Positions 22,723-35,389 of a stretch of DNA of 64,000 bases are shown one piece after another (position 1 is the stretch's first letter; every line of letters begins with the position of its first letter). The translations under genes and the position numbers were made by a program. The DNA comes from Macrostomum hystrix (Eukaryota; Platyhelminthes; Macrostomidae), in the NCBI GenBank assembly GCA_950097015.1, contig CATNEN010000012.1, forward strand, positions 2,101,501 through 2,165,500. Reading direction: 5' to 3'. Under the pieces are notes generated by a model, which had not been told where the DNA came from, searched no databases, and saw only the letters and a program-made list of their open reading frames with translations.

Positions 22723-25700
22723 GAGGTGGGCTGCGGCCCAGATGAGTTGCGGCAGCAGCAGCAGCAGCAGCCGATTATGACAGAGCATCGTGGACTTCTA
22801 GTGTCCACCCCAGCTAAAGATGCGCCATCCCTAACACCGTCGCCAACTTCTTCAACAACATCCCCATCGTTGCCATCGTCGCCAATGACGCGAAGTACAA
22901 ATTTAGCGGCTAATTGCTCAGGCGAGTCGATGCTGCGCGCCAGGCTGCCTAGAAATCAGTACACCACCGTCACTGTACGACCCGGGGCCACCCTGCGCGA
23001 CCTGCTGGAACGCAAGCTTATTACTAGAAGTCTGCGCCTAGCCGACTGCTCAGTCTATTATGCTCAGGCGGATCGGGCCGGCCTGCCGCAGATCAACTGG
23101 AATTCGGACGCAGCAGAGGTGGCTAGTCACGGCTGCGAGCTTCTGGTTGAAGCCAACAATTCAACGGCCTATTGCCGGCTGCGCTCAGCGCACAATCTGC
23201 AGCACAAGACCTTCTTCACTATTGTCTATTGTTCCAAATGCTCGCGACTGTTATTCCGCGGTTATCACTGCCTGACCTGTCAGGCCAGATTTCATCAGCG
23301 CTGCTGCGGTGACGATTGCGGCTGCTCGCCTGCGGCTCCCGAGCTGGCTAAGGCTGCTGTCGGCGGCGGTAGACGAGAGGCATCTCCGATGACGCGACCG
23401 GACGGATTGTAAGTTCCACTCCTATCTATTCCAGATATGTTTGAGGATCTATTCCAGATATATTTGAGGATCTATTCCAGATATATTTGAGGATCTATTC
23501 CTGATATATTTGAGGATCTATTCCTGATATATTTGAGGATCTATTCCAGATATGTTTGAGGATCTATTCCAGATATATTTGAGGATCTATTCCAGATATA
23601 TTTGAGGATCTATTCCAGATATATTTGAGGATCTATTCCTGATATGTTTGAGGATCTATTCCAGATATGTTTGAGGATCTATTCCAGATATATTTGAGGA
23701 TATATTCCTGATATATTTGAGGATCTATTCCTGATATGTTTGAGGATCTATTCCAGATATGTTTGAGGATCTATTCCAGATATATTTGAGGATATATTCC
23801 TGATATATTTGAGGATATATTCCTGATATGTTTGAGTCATTGATAGAGAGATCTACGAGTATATAATATATCTCAATATAATCCACGCATGCTTTGATCT
23901 TGTACCCAAGACAGATTTTATAGATATCTGAAAAAAACTTTCAGAACATTTAGTAAACATTTGGAGTAACGCTTACAATTTTATTGCTATGTATTTATTT
24001 TTTGTGGCGCGAATGATATAATGAACTTTTCATTATAGTTTTTATATTTTGCCCCACTAATGGAATTGAATGCGAAATTCAATTAACTCGGTTGACGCCT
24101 GAACCAATCCGTGATCTTTCGACCACCTCGCAGATCTCTGCCTCGCTTTCGCAAGCTGAGCTTTCGCAGGAAGCCAAAGGGTTCCAGACCGCAGCTGCCT
24201 CCGTCCAGTCTGTCCCGCTACCAGACCGGTGGCTGCCTAACTAGCGGCGGCGGCAGCAGCGGCAGCATCGTCGGTGACGCTTCCTCGCCAGTTGGCGATT
24301 ATCAGCCGGCGGCAACAATGTTAACCGCGGCTCCGGCATCAACAAAAGATTTGAATCGGTGCATCAGTACGCCCAATGTGCGACAGTTTATGTCGCCAGA
24401 GGAGGCCGACTTTAGAGACGTAAGTGTGTACTTCTGTTATCCTCAATCCTCAATATAGAATTCGAGTATATGTTCTGGTTAGATTTTGAGAATCTGTTCA
24501 GATTAGATTTTAAGAATCTGTTCAGTTTAGATTTTGAGAATCTGTTCAGATTAGATTTTGAGTATCTGTTCTGATTAGATTTTGAGAATCTGTTCAGATT
24601 AGATTTTGAGTATCTGTTCAGATTAGATTTTGAGTATCTGTTCAGATTAGATTTTGAGAATCTGTTCAGATTAGATTTTGAGAATCTGTCCAGTTTAGAT
24701 TTTGAGAATCTGTTCAGATTAGATTTTGAGAATCTGTTCAGTTTAGATTTTGAGAATCTGTTCAGATGAGATTTTGAGTATCTGTTCAGATTAGATTTTG
24801 AGAATCTGTCCAGTTTAGATTTTGAGAATCTGTCCAGTTTAGATTTTGAGTATCTGTTCAGATTAGATTTTGAGAATCTGTTCAGATTAGATTTTGAGAA
24901 TCTGTTCAGATTAGATTTTGAGAATCTGTTCCGTTTAGATTTTGAGAATCTGTTCAGATTAGATTTTGAGAATCTGTTCAGATTAGATTTTGAGAATCTG
25001 TTCAGTTTAGATTTTGAGAATCTGTTCAGATGAGATTTTGAGTATCTGTTCAGATTAGATTTTGAGAATCTGTTCAGATTAGATTTTGAGAATCTGTTCA
25101 GTTTAGATTTTGAGAATCTGTTCACATGAGATTTTGAGTATCTGTTCAGATTAGATTTTGAGAATCTGTTCAGTTTAGATTTTGAGAATCTGTTCAGATG
25201 AGATTTTGAGTATCTGTTCAGATTAGATTTTGAGAATCTGTCCAGTTTAGATTTTGAGTATCTGTTCAGATTAGATTTTGAGAATCTGTTCAGATTAGAT
25301 TTTGAGAATCTGTTCAGTTTAGATTTTGAGAATCTGTTCAGATGAGATTTTGAGTATCTGTTCAGATTAGATTTTGAGAATCTGTTCAGATTAGATTTTG
25401 AGAATCTGTTCAGTTTAGATTTTGAGAATCTGTTCAGATGAGATTTTGAGTATCTGTTCAGATTAGATTTTGAGAATCTGTTCAGATTAGATTTTGAGAA
25501 TCTGTCCAGTTTAGATTTTGAGAATCTGTTCAGATTAGATTTTGAGAATCTGTTCAGTTTAGATTTTGAGAATCTGTTCAAATGAGATTTTGAGTATCTG
25601 TTCAGATTAGATTTTGAGAATCTGTCCAGTTTAGATTTTGAGAATCTGTCCAGTTTAGATTTTGAGTATCTGTTCAGATTAGATTTTGAGAATCTGTTCC

Positions 25701-28700
25701 GTTTAGATTTTGAGAATCTGTTCAGATTAGATTTTGAGAATCTGTTCAGATTAGATTTTGAGTATCTGTTCAGATTAGATTTTGAGAATCTGTTTAGATT
25801 AGATTTTGAGTATCTGTTCAGATTAGATTTTGAGAATCTGTCCAGTTTAGATTTTGAGAATCTGTTCAGATTAGATTTTGAGAATCTGTTCAGATTAGAT
25901 TTTGCGAATCTGTTCAGATTAGATTTTGAGAATCTGTTCAGATTAGATTTTGAGAATCTGTTCAGATTAGATTTTGAGAATCTGTTCCGTTTAGATTTTG
26001 AGAATCTGTTCAGATTAGATTTTGAGAATCTGTTCAGTTTAGATTTTGAGAATCTGTTCAGATTAGATTTTGAGAATCTGTTCAGATTAGATTTTGAGAA
26101 TCTGTTCAGATTAGATTTTGAGAATCTGTTCAGATTAGATTTTGAGAATCTGTTCAGATTAGATTTTGAGAATCTGTTCAGATTAGATTTTGAGAATCTG
26201 TTCAGATTAGATTTTGAGAATCTGTTCAGATTAGATTTTGAGAATCTGTTCAGTTTAGATTTTGAGAATCTGTTCAGATTAGATTTTGAGAATCTGTTCA
26301 GATTAGATTTTGAGTATCTGTTCAGATTAGATTTTGAGAATCTGTTCAGATTAGATTTTGAGAATCTGTTCAGATTAGATTTTGAGTATCTGTCCAGTTT
26401 AGATTTTGAGAATCTGTTCAGATTAGATTTTGAGAATCTGTTCAGTTTAGATTTTGAGAATCTGTTCAGATTAGATTTTGAGTATCTGTTCAGATTAGAT
26501 TTTGAGAATCTGTTTAGATTAGATTTTGAGTATCTGTTCAGATTAGATTTTGAGAATCTGTCCAGTTTAGATTTTGAGAATCTGTTCAGATTAGATTTTG
26601 AGAATCTGTTTAGATTAGATTTTGAGTATCTGTTCAGATTAGATTTTGAGAATCTGTCCAGTTTAGATTTTGAGAATCTGTTCAGATTAGATTTTGAGAA
26701 TCTGTTCAGTTTAGATTTTGAGTATCTGTTCAGATTAGATTTTGAGAATCTGTTCAGTTTAGATTTTGAGAATCTGTTCAGATTAGATTTTGAGAATCTG
26801 TTCAGTTTAGATTTTGAGAATCTGTTCAGATTAGATTTTGAGTATCTGTTCAGATTAGATTTTGAGAATCTGTTTAGATTAGATTTTGAGAATCTGTTCA
26901 GATTAGATTTTGAGTATCTGTTCAGATTAGATTTTGAGTATCTGTTCAGATTAGATTTTGAGAATCTGTTCAGATTAGATTTTGAGTATCTGTTCAGATT
27001 AGATTTTGAGAATCTGTTCAGATTAGATTTTGAGAATCTGTCCAGTTTAGATTTTGAGAATCTGTTCAGATTAGATTTTGAGAATCTGTTCAGTTTAGAT
27101 TTTGAGAATCTGTTCAGATGAGATTTTGAGTATCTGTTCAGATTAGATTTTGAGAATCTGTTCAGATTAGATTTTGAGAATCTGTTCAGATTAGATTTTG
27201 AGTATCTGTTCAGATTAGATTTTGAGAATCTGTTCAGATTAGATTTTGAGAATCTGTCCAGTTTAGATTTTGAGAATCTGTCCAGTTTAGATTTTGAGAA
27301 TCTGTTCAGATTAGATTTTGAGAATCTGTTCAGATTAGATTTTGAGTATCTGTTCAGATTAGATTTTGAGAATCTGTTTAGATTAGATTTTGAGTATCTG
27401 TTCAGATTAGATTTTGAGAATCTGTTCAGATTAGATTTTGAGAATCTGTCCAGTTTAGATTTTGAGTATCTGTTCAGATTAGATTTTGAGAATCTGTTCA
27501 GATTAGATTTTGAGAATCTGTTCAGATTAGATTTTGAGAATCTGTTCAGATTAGATTTTGAGTATCTGTTCAGATTAGATTTTGAGAATCTGTTCAGATT
27601 AGATTTTGAGTATCTGTTCAGATTAGATTTTGAGAATCTGTTCAGATTAGATTTTGAGTATCTGTTCAGATTAGATTTTGAGAATCTGTTCAGATTAGAT
27701 TTTGAGTATCTGTTCAGATTAGATTTTGAGTATCTGTTCAGATTAGATTTTGAGAATCTGTTCAGATTAGATTTTGAGTATCTGTTCAGATTAGATTTTG
27801 AGTATCTGTTCAGATTAGATTTTGAGAATCTGTTCAGATTAGATTTTGAGAATCTGTCCAGTTTAGATTTTGAGTATCTGTTCAGATTAGATTTTGAGAA
27901 TCTGTTTAGATTAGATTTTGAGTATCTGTTCAGATTAGATTTTGAGAATCTGTTCAGATTAGATTTTGAGAATCTGTCCAGTTTAGATTTTGAGTATCTG
28001 TTCAGATTAGATTTTGAGAATCTGTTCAGATTAGATTTTGAGAATCTGTTCAGATTAGATTTCGCACATCCGTTTAATTTTGACGATAAATTCTCCTTAT
28101 TTATCGTCCTGTCTCTTAGATGAACCCCGGTCTACGCTTGGTAAGAAATCAATCAATCGATTGGGCAATGCAAAAGCCTATTATCATTAAATTTTAGTTT
28201 TTTATAATTTTCGGTTTGGGAAAATTTCTGCTTTTAAGTTACGCACGTATTTCTGAATGCTCAATTTAAGCACAGAATCAAATTTGGTGATCTGTATATT
28301 GTTTCATTGTTGCTTGGGTGTCGGCCATGTGTCTTTATTTACTATTAAGAAATTTAGATATAGAAAATCTTGACATATATTAAATGCTTTAACTATTAAT
28401 AACAATGCACTTTTTATTGTGGCTGTCTGTCTCCACGTGCCTCGATTTTTCAAAATCATTGAATTTAACGAAACAACAGAATTATAAAATAGAATAGGTG
28501 ATCAAACACTTCATGCTCATTTGCTGCTGGCAGTCTTGTCTGCCCTGCCCCCTACTCAGTATAAATTATAGCTCAACTGTCTTTAAGATCTTCAATACAC
28601 ACTCAGTGTGTAGCAAAGGCTTGGGTAAAGGGAAATTTATCCAGCCTTCCCCCTTTTTCCTTTCCCTAGACCAAAATACAAAATATGCTGATCTGAGTGC

Positions 28701-31700
28701 CTTATGGATTTTAAGGAGGCTCTAGTCGCTAGTCGCCAATGGCCTTATTAGGAGCCATGCACATTGCAAGGATTTAACTGTACGCTCGGAGCCAACTGCA
28801 CATTGACAGTTTAGCACAGGTTTGTCGACCAGGGTGGCTACGGAGAGAAAGAGGGGAAAGGAGAGAAAAACTGAAACACGAGAATCGGGTTCAGCTTCGT
28901 AATGTTTTTGGATTACATTTGTTTTTATTTTCCTATGACACTCACTCACAGCACACTAATCACGAAACACAAGCACCGTGTGTTCTATTTGTCAATCGTG
29001 TAGTTGTTGCTAAATCTTGCGACAGTTTATCTGCAAATAAACAGATAATATACTTGTTATTAGAATATTGGTCTTGGAATTGTTGCACTCAGAAAAAAGT
29101 CCCTAATTTAGTACCATTGAATAATTTTTTATAGTCTTGTAATTCGACAAACCCATATAAAATTTCTACAATATCGATATGAGAGCGCAGGTGGTTCACA
29201 AAAATCTCAATCATTTTTTCACTCATCAGTCGATCGTTTTAGTACAGGGTCGCGAGGGCCAAATGGAGAACCCGATCTCTCAAGAGAGATGAGACACAGG
29301 AGAGATGAGACACAGGAGAGATGAGACACAGGAGAGATGAGACACAGGAGAGATAAGACACAGGAGAGATGAGACACAGGAGAGATAAGACACAGGAGAG
29401 ATGAGACATGGGAGAGATGAGACACGGGACAGATAATACACGTGAGAGATAATACACGAGAGAGATAATACACGGTAGAGATGAGACACAGAAGAGATAA
29501 GACTGGGCAAGATAAGACACGGGAAAGATAAGACACGGGAGAGATGAGACAAATGAGATATAAGACACGGGAGAGATGAGACAAATGAGATATAAGACAC
29601 GGGAGAGATGAGACACAGGAGAGATGAGACACAGGAGAGATGAGACACAGGAGAGATGAGACACAGGAGAGATGAGACACAGGAGAGATGAGACAAATGA
29701 GATATAAGACACGGGAGAGATGAGACAAATGAGATATAAGACACGGGAGAGAAGAGACAAATGAGATATAAGACACGGGAGAGATGAGACAAATGCGATA
29801 TAAGACACGGGAGAGATGAGACAAATGAGATATAAGACACAGGAGAGATGAGACGAATGAGATATAAGACACGGGAGAGATGAGACAAATGAAGTATACG
29901 ACACAAGAGAGATGAGACAAAGGAGAGATGAGACAAAGGAGAGATGAGACAAAGGAGAGATGAGACAAAGGAGAGATGAGACATAGGATAGATAAGACAC
30001 GGGAGAGATGAGACAAAGGATAGATAAGACACGGGAGAGATGAGACAAATGAGATATAAGACACGGGAGAGATGAGACAAATGCGATATAAGACACGGGA
30101 GAGATGAGACAAATGAGATATAAGACACAGGAGAGATGAGACGAATGAGATATAAGACACGGGAGAGATGAGACAAATGAAGTATACGACACAAGAGAGA
30201 TGAGACAAAGGAGAGATGAGACAAAGGAGAGATGAGACAAAGGAGAGATGAGACAAAGGAGAGATGAGACAAAGGATAGATAAGACACGGGAGAGATGAG
30301 ACATAGGATAGATAAGACACGGGAGAGATGAGACAAAGGATAGATTACAGACGGTCTATTACAGAGATGAGACAGCGGAGAATTGAGACACAGCAGAGAT
30401 AACGTAGGATAAAGTGTGTGTTGTTAGTGGATAGGGGCCGGATTCAGGAGCTTGAAGGGCCGCACATGTCTGTGGGCCGAGTTTGCCGACTTCTATGCTA
30501 GTATTTTTAAGTAAATTTCATTGGAAGTTTGCTGTCAAATTTCTGCAGGCTATCGCATCTAACCTGTCCAAAATTGGCGGAGGCTATCCCCAGTATCTTT
30601 CGCCTAATCAGCAGCCGCAGCAGCAGTCCCAGCTGTATCAGCTATATTGTCAGCAGCCGCAGCAGCAGCATCTTCAGCAGCAGCTAGTCCAGCAGAATCC
30701 GTCCCAGACCATTGCATATTTGCTACCGCCAGTGCCGTCCGGCTCCCTACAGCAGCAGCAGCAGCAGCAGCTATTCGGCGGTGCTGGCCTGTCTCGCGAC
30801 CGGCCTTCGTCTGCTTCGCTAACAGCTTCGTCGTCTGGCGTCGGCGGCAGCGGCGTCAACGGCGCCAGGCGTCGTCGGGAATCGCGCGACGGCTGGGAGA
30901 TACCGAACGATGCCATTGTGCGGCATCAGTGCATCGGATCCGGCTCCTTTGGTACTGTCTACAAGGGCTATTGGCACGGCGCCGTGGCTATCAAAGAGCT
31001 CAATGTGGTCGACCAGAGCGCCTCGCAGATGCAGGCCTTCAAAAATGAGGTGGCTGTTCTGCGCAAGACCCGACACGAGAATGTGCTGCTGTTCCTCGGC
31101 TGTGTGAGCAAGCCCCGGCTAGCCATCATTACGCAGTGGTGCGACGGCTCTTCTCTCTATCGGCATCTGCACGTGATCGACGCGGCCTTCCCGCCAGATA
31201 GACTGCTGGCCATCGCTAGGCAGACTGCTCAGGGTATGGACTATTTGCACGCGAAACGGATAATCCACCGGGATTTGAAGTCTAGCAGTGAGTGATTCTT
31301 TCTTTTTTCTTTTACATGAGCTACAGCAGGGTGGTAGCCTGGTGGTTAGAGTATCGGACTCATGAGGTCAGAGGTTCGATTCCCGTCTCGACTGATTTAA
31401 TTTGTGTCATTTAGCAAGACACTTAACTCGACATTTGCTTTAGTTAATCGGGTACCAGTGTCAGCTGGTATACTTAAGGGTGCCCCCTGTCCATGGACTG
31501 AACAGTCGTACGCAGACTTTAATAACAACGGCTGTTCTGTCGGCTGCACATCTGGCCCGCTTGCGGCAGAAATTCCGTTGTGTCCGTTGTCAAGCTGGTT
31601 TAGGGCTGATTTGGGGTTAGTCGTAAATTTCTTCCTAGTCCTAATCCTAATTCTGATCATGAATATCCCACCTGTTAGACATTCTCCTGCATGAGGATGT

Positions 31701-32836
31701 TGTGAAGATCGGCGACTTCGGTCTGGCTACCGTCAAGACACCATGGAGTGGCTCGCGGCAGTATCGACAGCCCAGCGGGTCAATCCTGTGGATGGTGAGT
31801 TACTTCCCCACTCCGTGTACGAGTACTTGCGGCATTCGCAATCTTATTGCTAACAGATCATTGCAAACGCGGATCCACTAGGCTCCTGAGGTGATCCGGA
31901 TGGAGGACGAGGAGCCCTACACTGTGAAGTCAGATGTCTATGCGTTTGGCATTGTCTTGTACGAGCTGTGCAGCGGCCAGCTGCCCTACAGCGGCCTATG
32001 CAACAACAAAGACCTCATCCTGTTCAATGTTGGCCGCGGTGTCCTCAGGCCGGAGGCTGCCAGGTTGCGCAAGGACACCCCGGCGCCGCTGCCTGACCTC
32101 ATGAACAAATGCGTGCAGTTCGACCGTGAGCTGCGGCCTCTGTTCCGAGTTGTAAGCCGCCAAACTTAATCGCTTTTCTAGTTAACAAGCCATTATCCCA
32201 CACTGGTCCTTCCACTGGCCGCCATTATCCCACACTGGTCCTTCCACTGGCCGCCATTATCCCACACTGGTCCTTCCACTGGCCGCCATTATCCCACACT
32301 GGTCCTTCCACTGGCCGCCATTATCCCACACTTGTCCTTCCACTGGCCGCTATTATCTCACACTGGTCCTTCCAGTGGCCGCCATTATCTCACACTGGTC
32401 CTTCCACTGGCCGCCATTATCCCACACTGGTCCTTCCAGTGGCCGCCATTATCTCACACTGGTCCTTCCACTGGCCGCCATTATCTCACACTGGTCCTTC
32501 CACTGGCCGCCATTATCTCACACTGGTCCTTCCACTGGCCGCCATTGTCCCACACTGGCCCTTTCGCTGGCCGCCATTATCCCACACTGGTCTTTGCGCT
32601 GGCCGCCATTATCCCACACTGGTCTTTGCGCTGGCCGCCATTGTCCCACACTGGTCCTTTCAGTGTCCTTCTCATTTAATGGGCTGTTATCAGAGACAAG
32701 GCTATTCTACCACTTGCTACGTTTCCCGCAGATCCTTGGCATCCTTGAGAACGTTCCCAAAGTGCACCGATCGAACAGCGAGCCGGCAATGAACCGCAGC
32801 AATCCTTTTGGCGACCTGGACCTGCCCAATGGTTAA
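22723..32836 (+). CDS. raf: Raf serine/threonine kinase (B-Raf-like)
   Basis: The exons read about 22723-23408 (5' edge uncertain; the first ATG in frame is near 22774), 24134-24419, 30549-31287, 31679-31794, 31882-32151 and 32732-32836, all phase-compatible, giving about 733 aa. Domains: Ras-binding domain (residues ~70-147, [10 protein letters not shown] to LLVEANN). C1 zinc finger (~157-205, [14 protein letters not shown], then FHQRC). A CR2 14-3-3 site [10 protein letters not shown] polyGln linker. Kinase (~440-690) with [61 protein letters not shown]-terminal 14-3-3 site HRSNSEP. It relays Ras-GTP to MEK/ERK at the plasma membrane. KTFFT and FHQRC favour B-Raf over C-Raf. Two residues are missing between HED and VKIGDFG. 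The intron at 24420-30548 is 6.1 kb and carries two arrays. Confidence 0.93.
23420..23835 (+). repeat. 23-bp array in Raf intron
   Basis: About 18 units of 23 bp (GGATCTATTCCAGATATATT plus TGA; variants CCTGATATG) start about 12 nt after the donor GTAAGT at 23409 and occupy the first half of the 725-nt intron. Confidence 0.95.
24455..28068 (+). repeat. 24-bp minisatellite with internal dyads, 3.6 kb
   Basis: About 150 units of 24 bp (core AGATTTTGAGAATCTGTTC) start about 35-45 nt after the donor of the 6.1-kb Raf intron. Each unit alternates AGATT and AATCT, so AGATT-N5-AATCT and AATCTG-TT-CAGATT hairpins can form at any register. Because 24 is a multiple of three, a 389-codon open frame runs on the minus strand. 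It is periodic (NRFSKSNL) and judged non-coding. Confidence 0.97.
28069..29284. other. Raf intron sequence between two arrays
   Basis: This is ordinary AT-rich intron. No exon with Raf linker similarity or paired splice sites was found. Confidence 0.5.
29285..30345. repeat. 16/32-bp purine-rich array in Raf intron
   Basis: The units are GAGAGATGAGACACAG-like (16 bp), with a 32-bp higher-order form that alternates GAGACAAATGAGATATAAG and GACACGGGAGAGATGAG. A block of about 380 nt is repeated (for example ACAAATGAAGTATACGACAC at ~29884 and ~30174). Three long overlapping minus-strand frames (SHLSRVLS-like) are periodic artefacts of a stop-poor unit. Confidence 0.95.
31329..31665 (+). mobile_element. 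tRNA-Met-like SINE in Raf kinase intron
   Basis: Inside the 391-nt intron 31288-31678 there is a tRNA-like head: GGTGGTAGCCTGGTGGTTAG (A box) and, after a CAT anticodon-like triplet, GAGGTTCGATTCCC (B box). A body follows with AGCAAGACACTTAACTCG, TTTGCTTTAGTTAATCGGG, GTCAGCTGG and GGGTGCCCCCTGTCCATGG. The CTAATC-type short repeats near the 3' end fit a SINE tail. It is in sense with Raf and separates the HRDLK exon from the DFG exon. Confidence 0.85.
32188..32665 (+). repeat. 32-bp array in last Raf intron
   Basis: About 15 units of 32 bp (CCGCCATTATCCCACACTGG then TCCTTCCACTGG) begin about 36 nt after the donor GTAAGC at 32152 and fill most of the 580-nt intron. Two later units vary as TCTTTGCGCTGG. 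Confidence 0.95.
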
Positions 32837-32914
32837 ATCTGCTTCGAGAAGAAATCTAGTTTCATGAGTGTGGCTGATTTTCCTGCGCTTTTCACCAAAT
32901 CAAATCCGCTCCTA

Positions 32915-33110
32915 GATCCCCACACACACTGGACAGCCGCTCTCCCAGATCCCCACACACACTGGACAGCCGCTCTCCCAGATCCCCATACACACTGGAC
33001 AGCCGCTCTCCCAGATCCCCACACACACTGGACAGCCGCTCTCCCAGATCCCCACACACACTGGACAGCCGCTCTTCCAGATCCCCACACACACTGGACA
33101 GCCTCTCTAT
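32915..33110 (+). repeat. 33-bp array just 3' of the Raf stop
   Basis: Six units of 33 bp (GATCCCCACACACACTGGAC then AGCCGCTCTCCCA) start 79 nt after the Raf TAA, probably within the 3' UTR. As 33 is divisible by three, frames stay open on both strands, but nothing supports coding. Confidence 0.93.
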
Positions 33111-33848
33111 TGGAATATAATTGGATCATACAAACGTAGTCTTGCAAAAGCTTTTTGTTAATAACCAACCAACTGTGATGAATTTTAGTTGTGTTCGACA
33201 TATTTTCAAATTCCATTTCGGCTCATTCCTTGATAGAGTTTTATTGATTGTCAATTTGCATGTTCAATAATTTTTTGCCACATTTAGCCCAAAAGTTGTT
33301 TTCTTGTCTAGTAAATCATTCCATGAGTGGCCATGCTTTTCGAAGTATTTTGCTGCCTTACATTTTTACTCGTATCTGAGCATATTCTATAGTCTCATGG
33401 TGATACAACTGACCATTTAAGTATAATCTACTCCTTTATTGCTCCTGGCTTCCTGTGTTTTTAAGCTGATATTCCTTTTTTGCTTTATGTTTTACATTTG
33501 TGTGCTTCAATGGCGCTTATGTGTCTTTGTGTGTTGTGTTTTGTTCGAAATTTATTTTATTATTAAATTTTTAATATATTCACAATTCTAGGCGTAGGGT
33601 GGTAAAGGCTTTTGTTGGCGTTACTGAAAACATTTCACTCCAAGAAAACGCAAAAATAATAGACAACACATCATTCGCATAGCAAGTCACGTCAGTGACG
33701 GGTCTGCCAAAACAAACGCAGGTAAATGATGTGGTTGACACAACAAGACAGAACATAATTAAATTTGTGCACCAAACTAAATCAAAACTAACCGATAGAC
33801 CATTTCGAGCAAAAAATGTGGCGGAGGATGTGGGGAGGAGAGTTCGCA
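33111..33848. other. Raf downstream region, no gene seen
   Basis: This is AT-rich sequence, likely the Raf 3' UTR or spacer. No clear AATAAA near a cleavage context was chosen. Confidence 0.45.
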
Positions 33849-34310
33849 AGGTGAGTCGCACAGCGGGGCAGAAAATGAGGTGACGGGTGCGCCATGAGGA
33901 TAGGAATTGAGGTGGGTGGCACAGCGGGGCAGAAAATGAGGTGACGGGTGCGCAAAGAGGATAGGAATTGAGGTGGGTGGCACAGCGGGGCAGAAAATGA
34001 GGTTACGGGTGCGCAAAGAGGATAGGAATTGAGGTGGGTGGCACAGCGGGGCAGAAAATGAGGTGACGGGTGCGCCATGAGGATAGGAATTGAGGTGGGT
34101 GGCACAGCGGGGCAGATAATGAGGTGACGGGTGCGCCAAAAGGATAGGAATTGAGGTGGGTGGCACAGCGGGGCAGAAAATGAGGTGACGGGTGCGCAAA
34201 GAGGATAGGAATTGAGGTGGGTGGCACAGCGGGGCAGAAAATGAGGTGACGGGTGCGCCAAGAGGATAGGAATTGAGGTGGGTGGTACAGCGGGGCAGAA
34301 AGTAGTGTGG
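33849..34310. repeat. 61-bp array, about 7.5 units
   Basis: The 61-bp units contain GAGGTGGGTGGCACAGCGGG, GCAGAAAATGAGGTGACGGG and TGCGCCAAGAGGATAGGAAT. Small differences (GCGCAAAG versus GCGCCATG) distinguish them. It is GC-rich and intergenic between Raf and the reticulon. Confidence 0.95.
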
Positions 34311-35389
34311 CGGCAGCATAAAAAGTAGAAATGCTGAGGTGAGTAGTCGATGGAAATGAAAATGAAAGACAATAGCTGTGCTGTCAACGCAGACAAGAAA
34401 ATAGAATAAAAATGGTGGAAGTGACATTAATATTTCATTAAGACGTATCGTTGTACAAGCGTACTTTCAGTATGTAAAAAAGAAAGTGGAATTTTCTGTT
34501 CTTAATTTATTGCGAAATTCTATATCAACCAGGCTTTTAATTTGGTATTTCAAAGCTGTCAAAGTCCGTTCTGCAATGTTTGAACTGTTTTTTTTAATTG
34601 ACAGGTTTATATTGTCTAGGGATGTGAGAACAGTATTCATCGGCCTGCGAGTTATAGGAACCATTTTTTGTTGGATTTTCATGACAGAAGCCACAGCTTC
34701 CAGTGCTGAATATTTTTATGTCGCTTCCAGGATTACATGATGATTTTTGGTGTTGCTATATTGTTATGCGAACCAGCAGCTTCCAATTTTGTATTTTATC
34801 TCCAGTCGCAATGATACACTTTTTCGTTGTCTTTCCGTGACTTGTTAAATTTTTTAAGAATTTATTTGCAGTCCTTCATGATTACACTAATTAGTCCGGA
34901 AAGTAAGAAAATGTTCTTTTACTAGTCAGATTTTCTGAAATTTCCAAAATTTCCTAAACTCTCTTCTAGTCAGCATTCAGAAAACTTATGATTTGTTTTC
35001 AATAACATTCATTTTCGTCTGTTGTTATAGAATGCTTGTCTCCAACCGCTGTTCTTTATACTCTTAGGCACTGGTAAGCCGCTCTCATTAGGCAATATAA
35101 TGCAGTATTTGTTTTTAGTCTTTTGGTGTTAGTCAATCATTTTATCTACTATTCCCTGCTTATGTAATCTAATTCTCCGAGCCGTACATACGCATATACA
35201 TAGGCTTCTTTGGTTTTGGGTGAATTACTATTTCTGATGTGTCTTATATATATTTCAACCGAAATTTCCATGATTACTTTTAGTAACGATCCTACGTGTA
35301 CCACTCTTTTCTTTCTTTCATTTTTATTGCTATTAGCACTAGTCAAAGTGGGCCCTTTGTGATAATTATAGGCTGTTTATTGAACTAGC
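34311..35389. other. AT-rich spacer, no gene seen
   Basis: Short open frames only, with no domain or splice pattern. Confidence 0.5.

Noticed and set aside
24412-25581. 389-codon minus frame (NRFSKSNL repeats)
   Set aside because: It lies antisense in a Raf intron, is perfectly periodic at 8 residues and ends where a unit variant appears.
29219-30336. Three overlapping 346-365-codon minus frames
   Set aside because: All three frames are open over the same purine-rich array, which argues for repeat structure and not for a protein.
30483-30548. Upstream extension of the Raf kinase exon to an ATG at 30496
   Set aside because: A good acceptor (TTTCTGCAG) at 30548 and phase agreement with the CR2 exon make a spliced join more likely than a new start.
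31329-31395. Functional tRNA-Met gene
   Set aside because: A and B boxes are present, but the sequence continues into a SINE body and the stems do not form a convincing cloverleaf.
33580-33861. 93-codon minus frame downstream of Raf
   Set aside because: Low-complexity Phe/Thr/Val content without motif, and it overlaps the edge of the 61-bp array.
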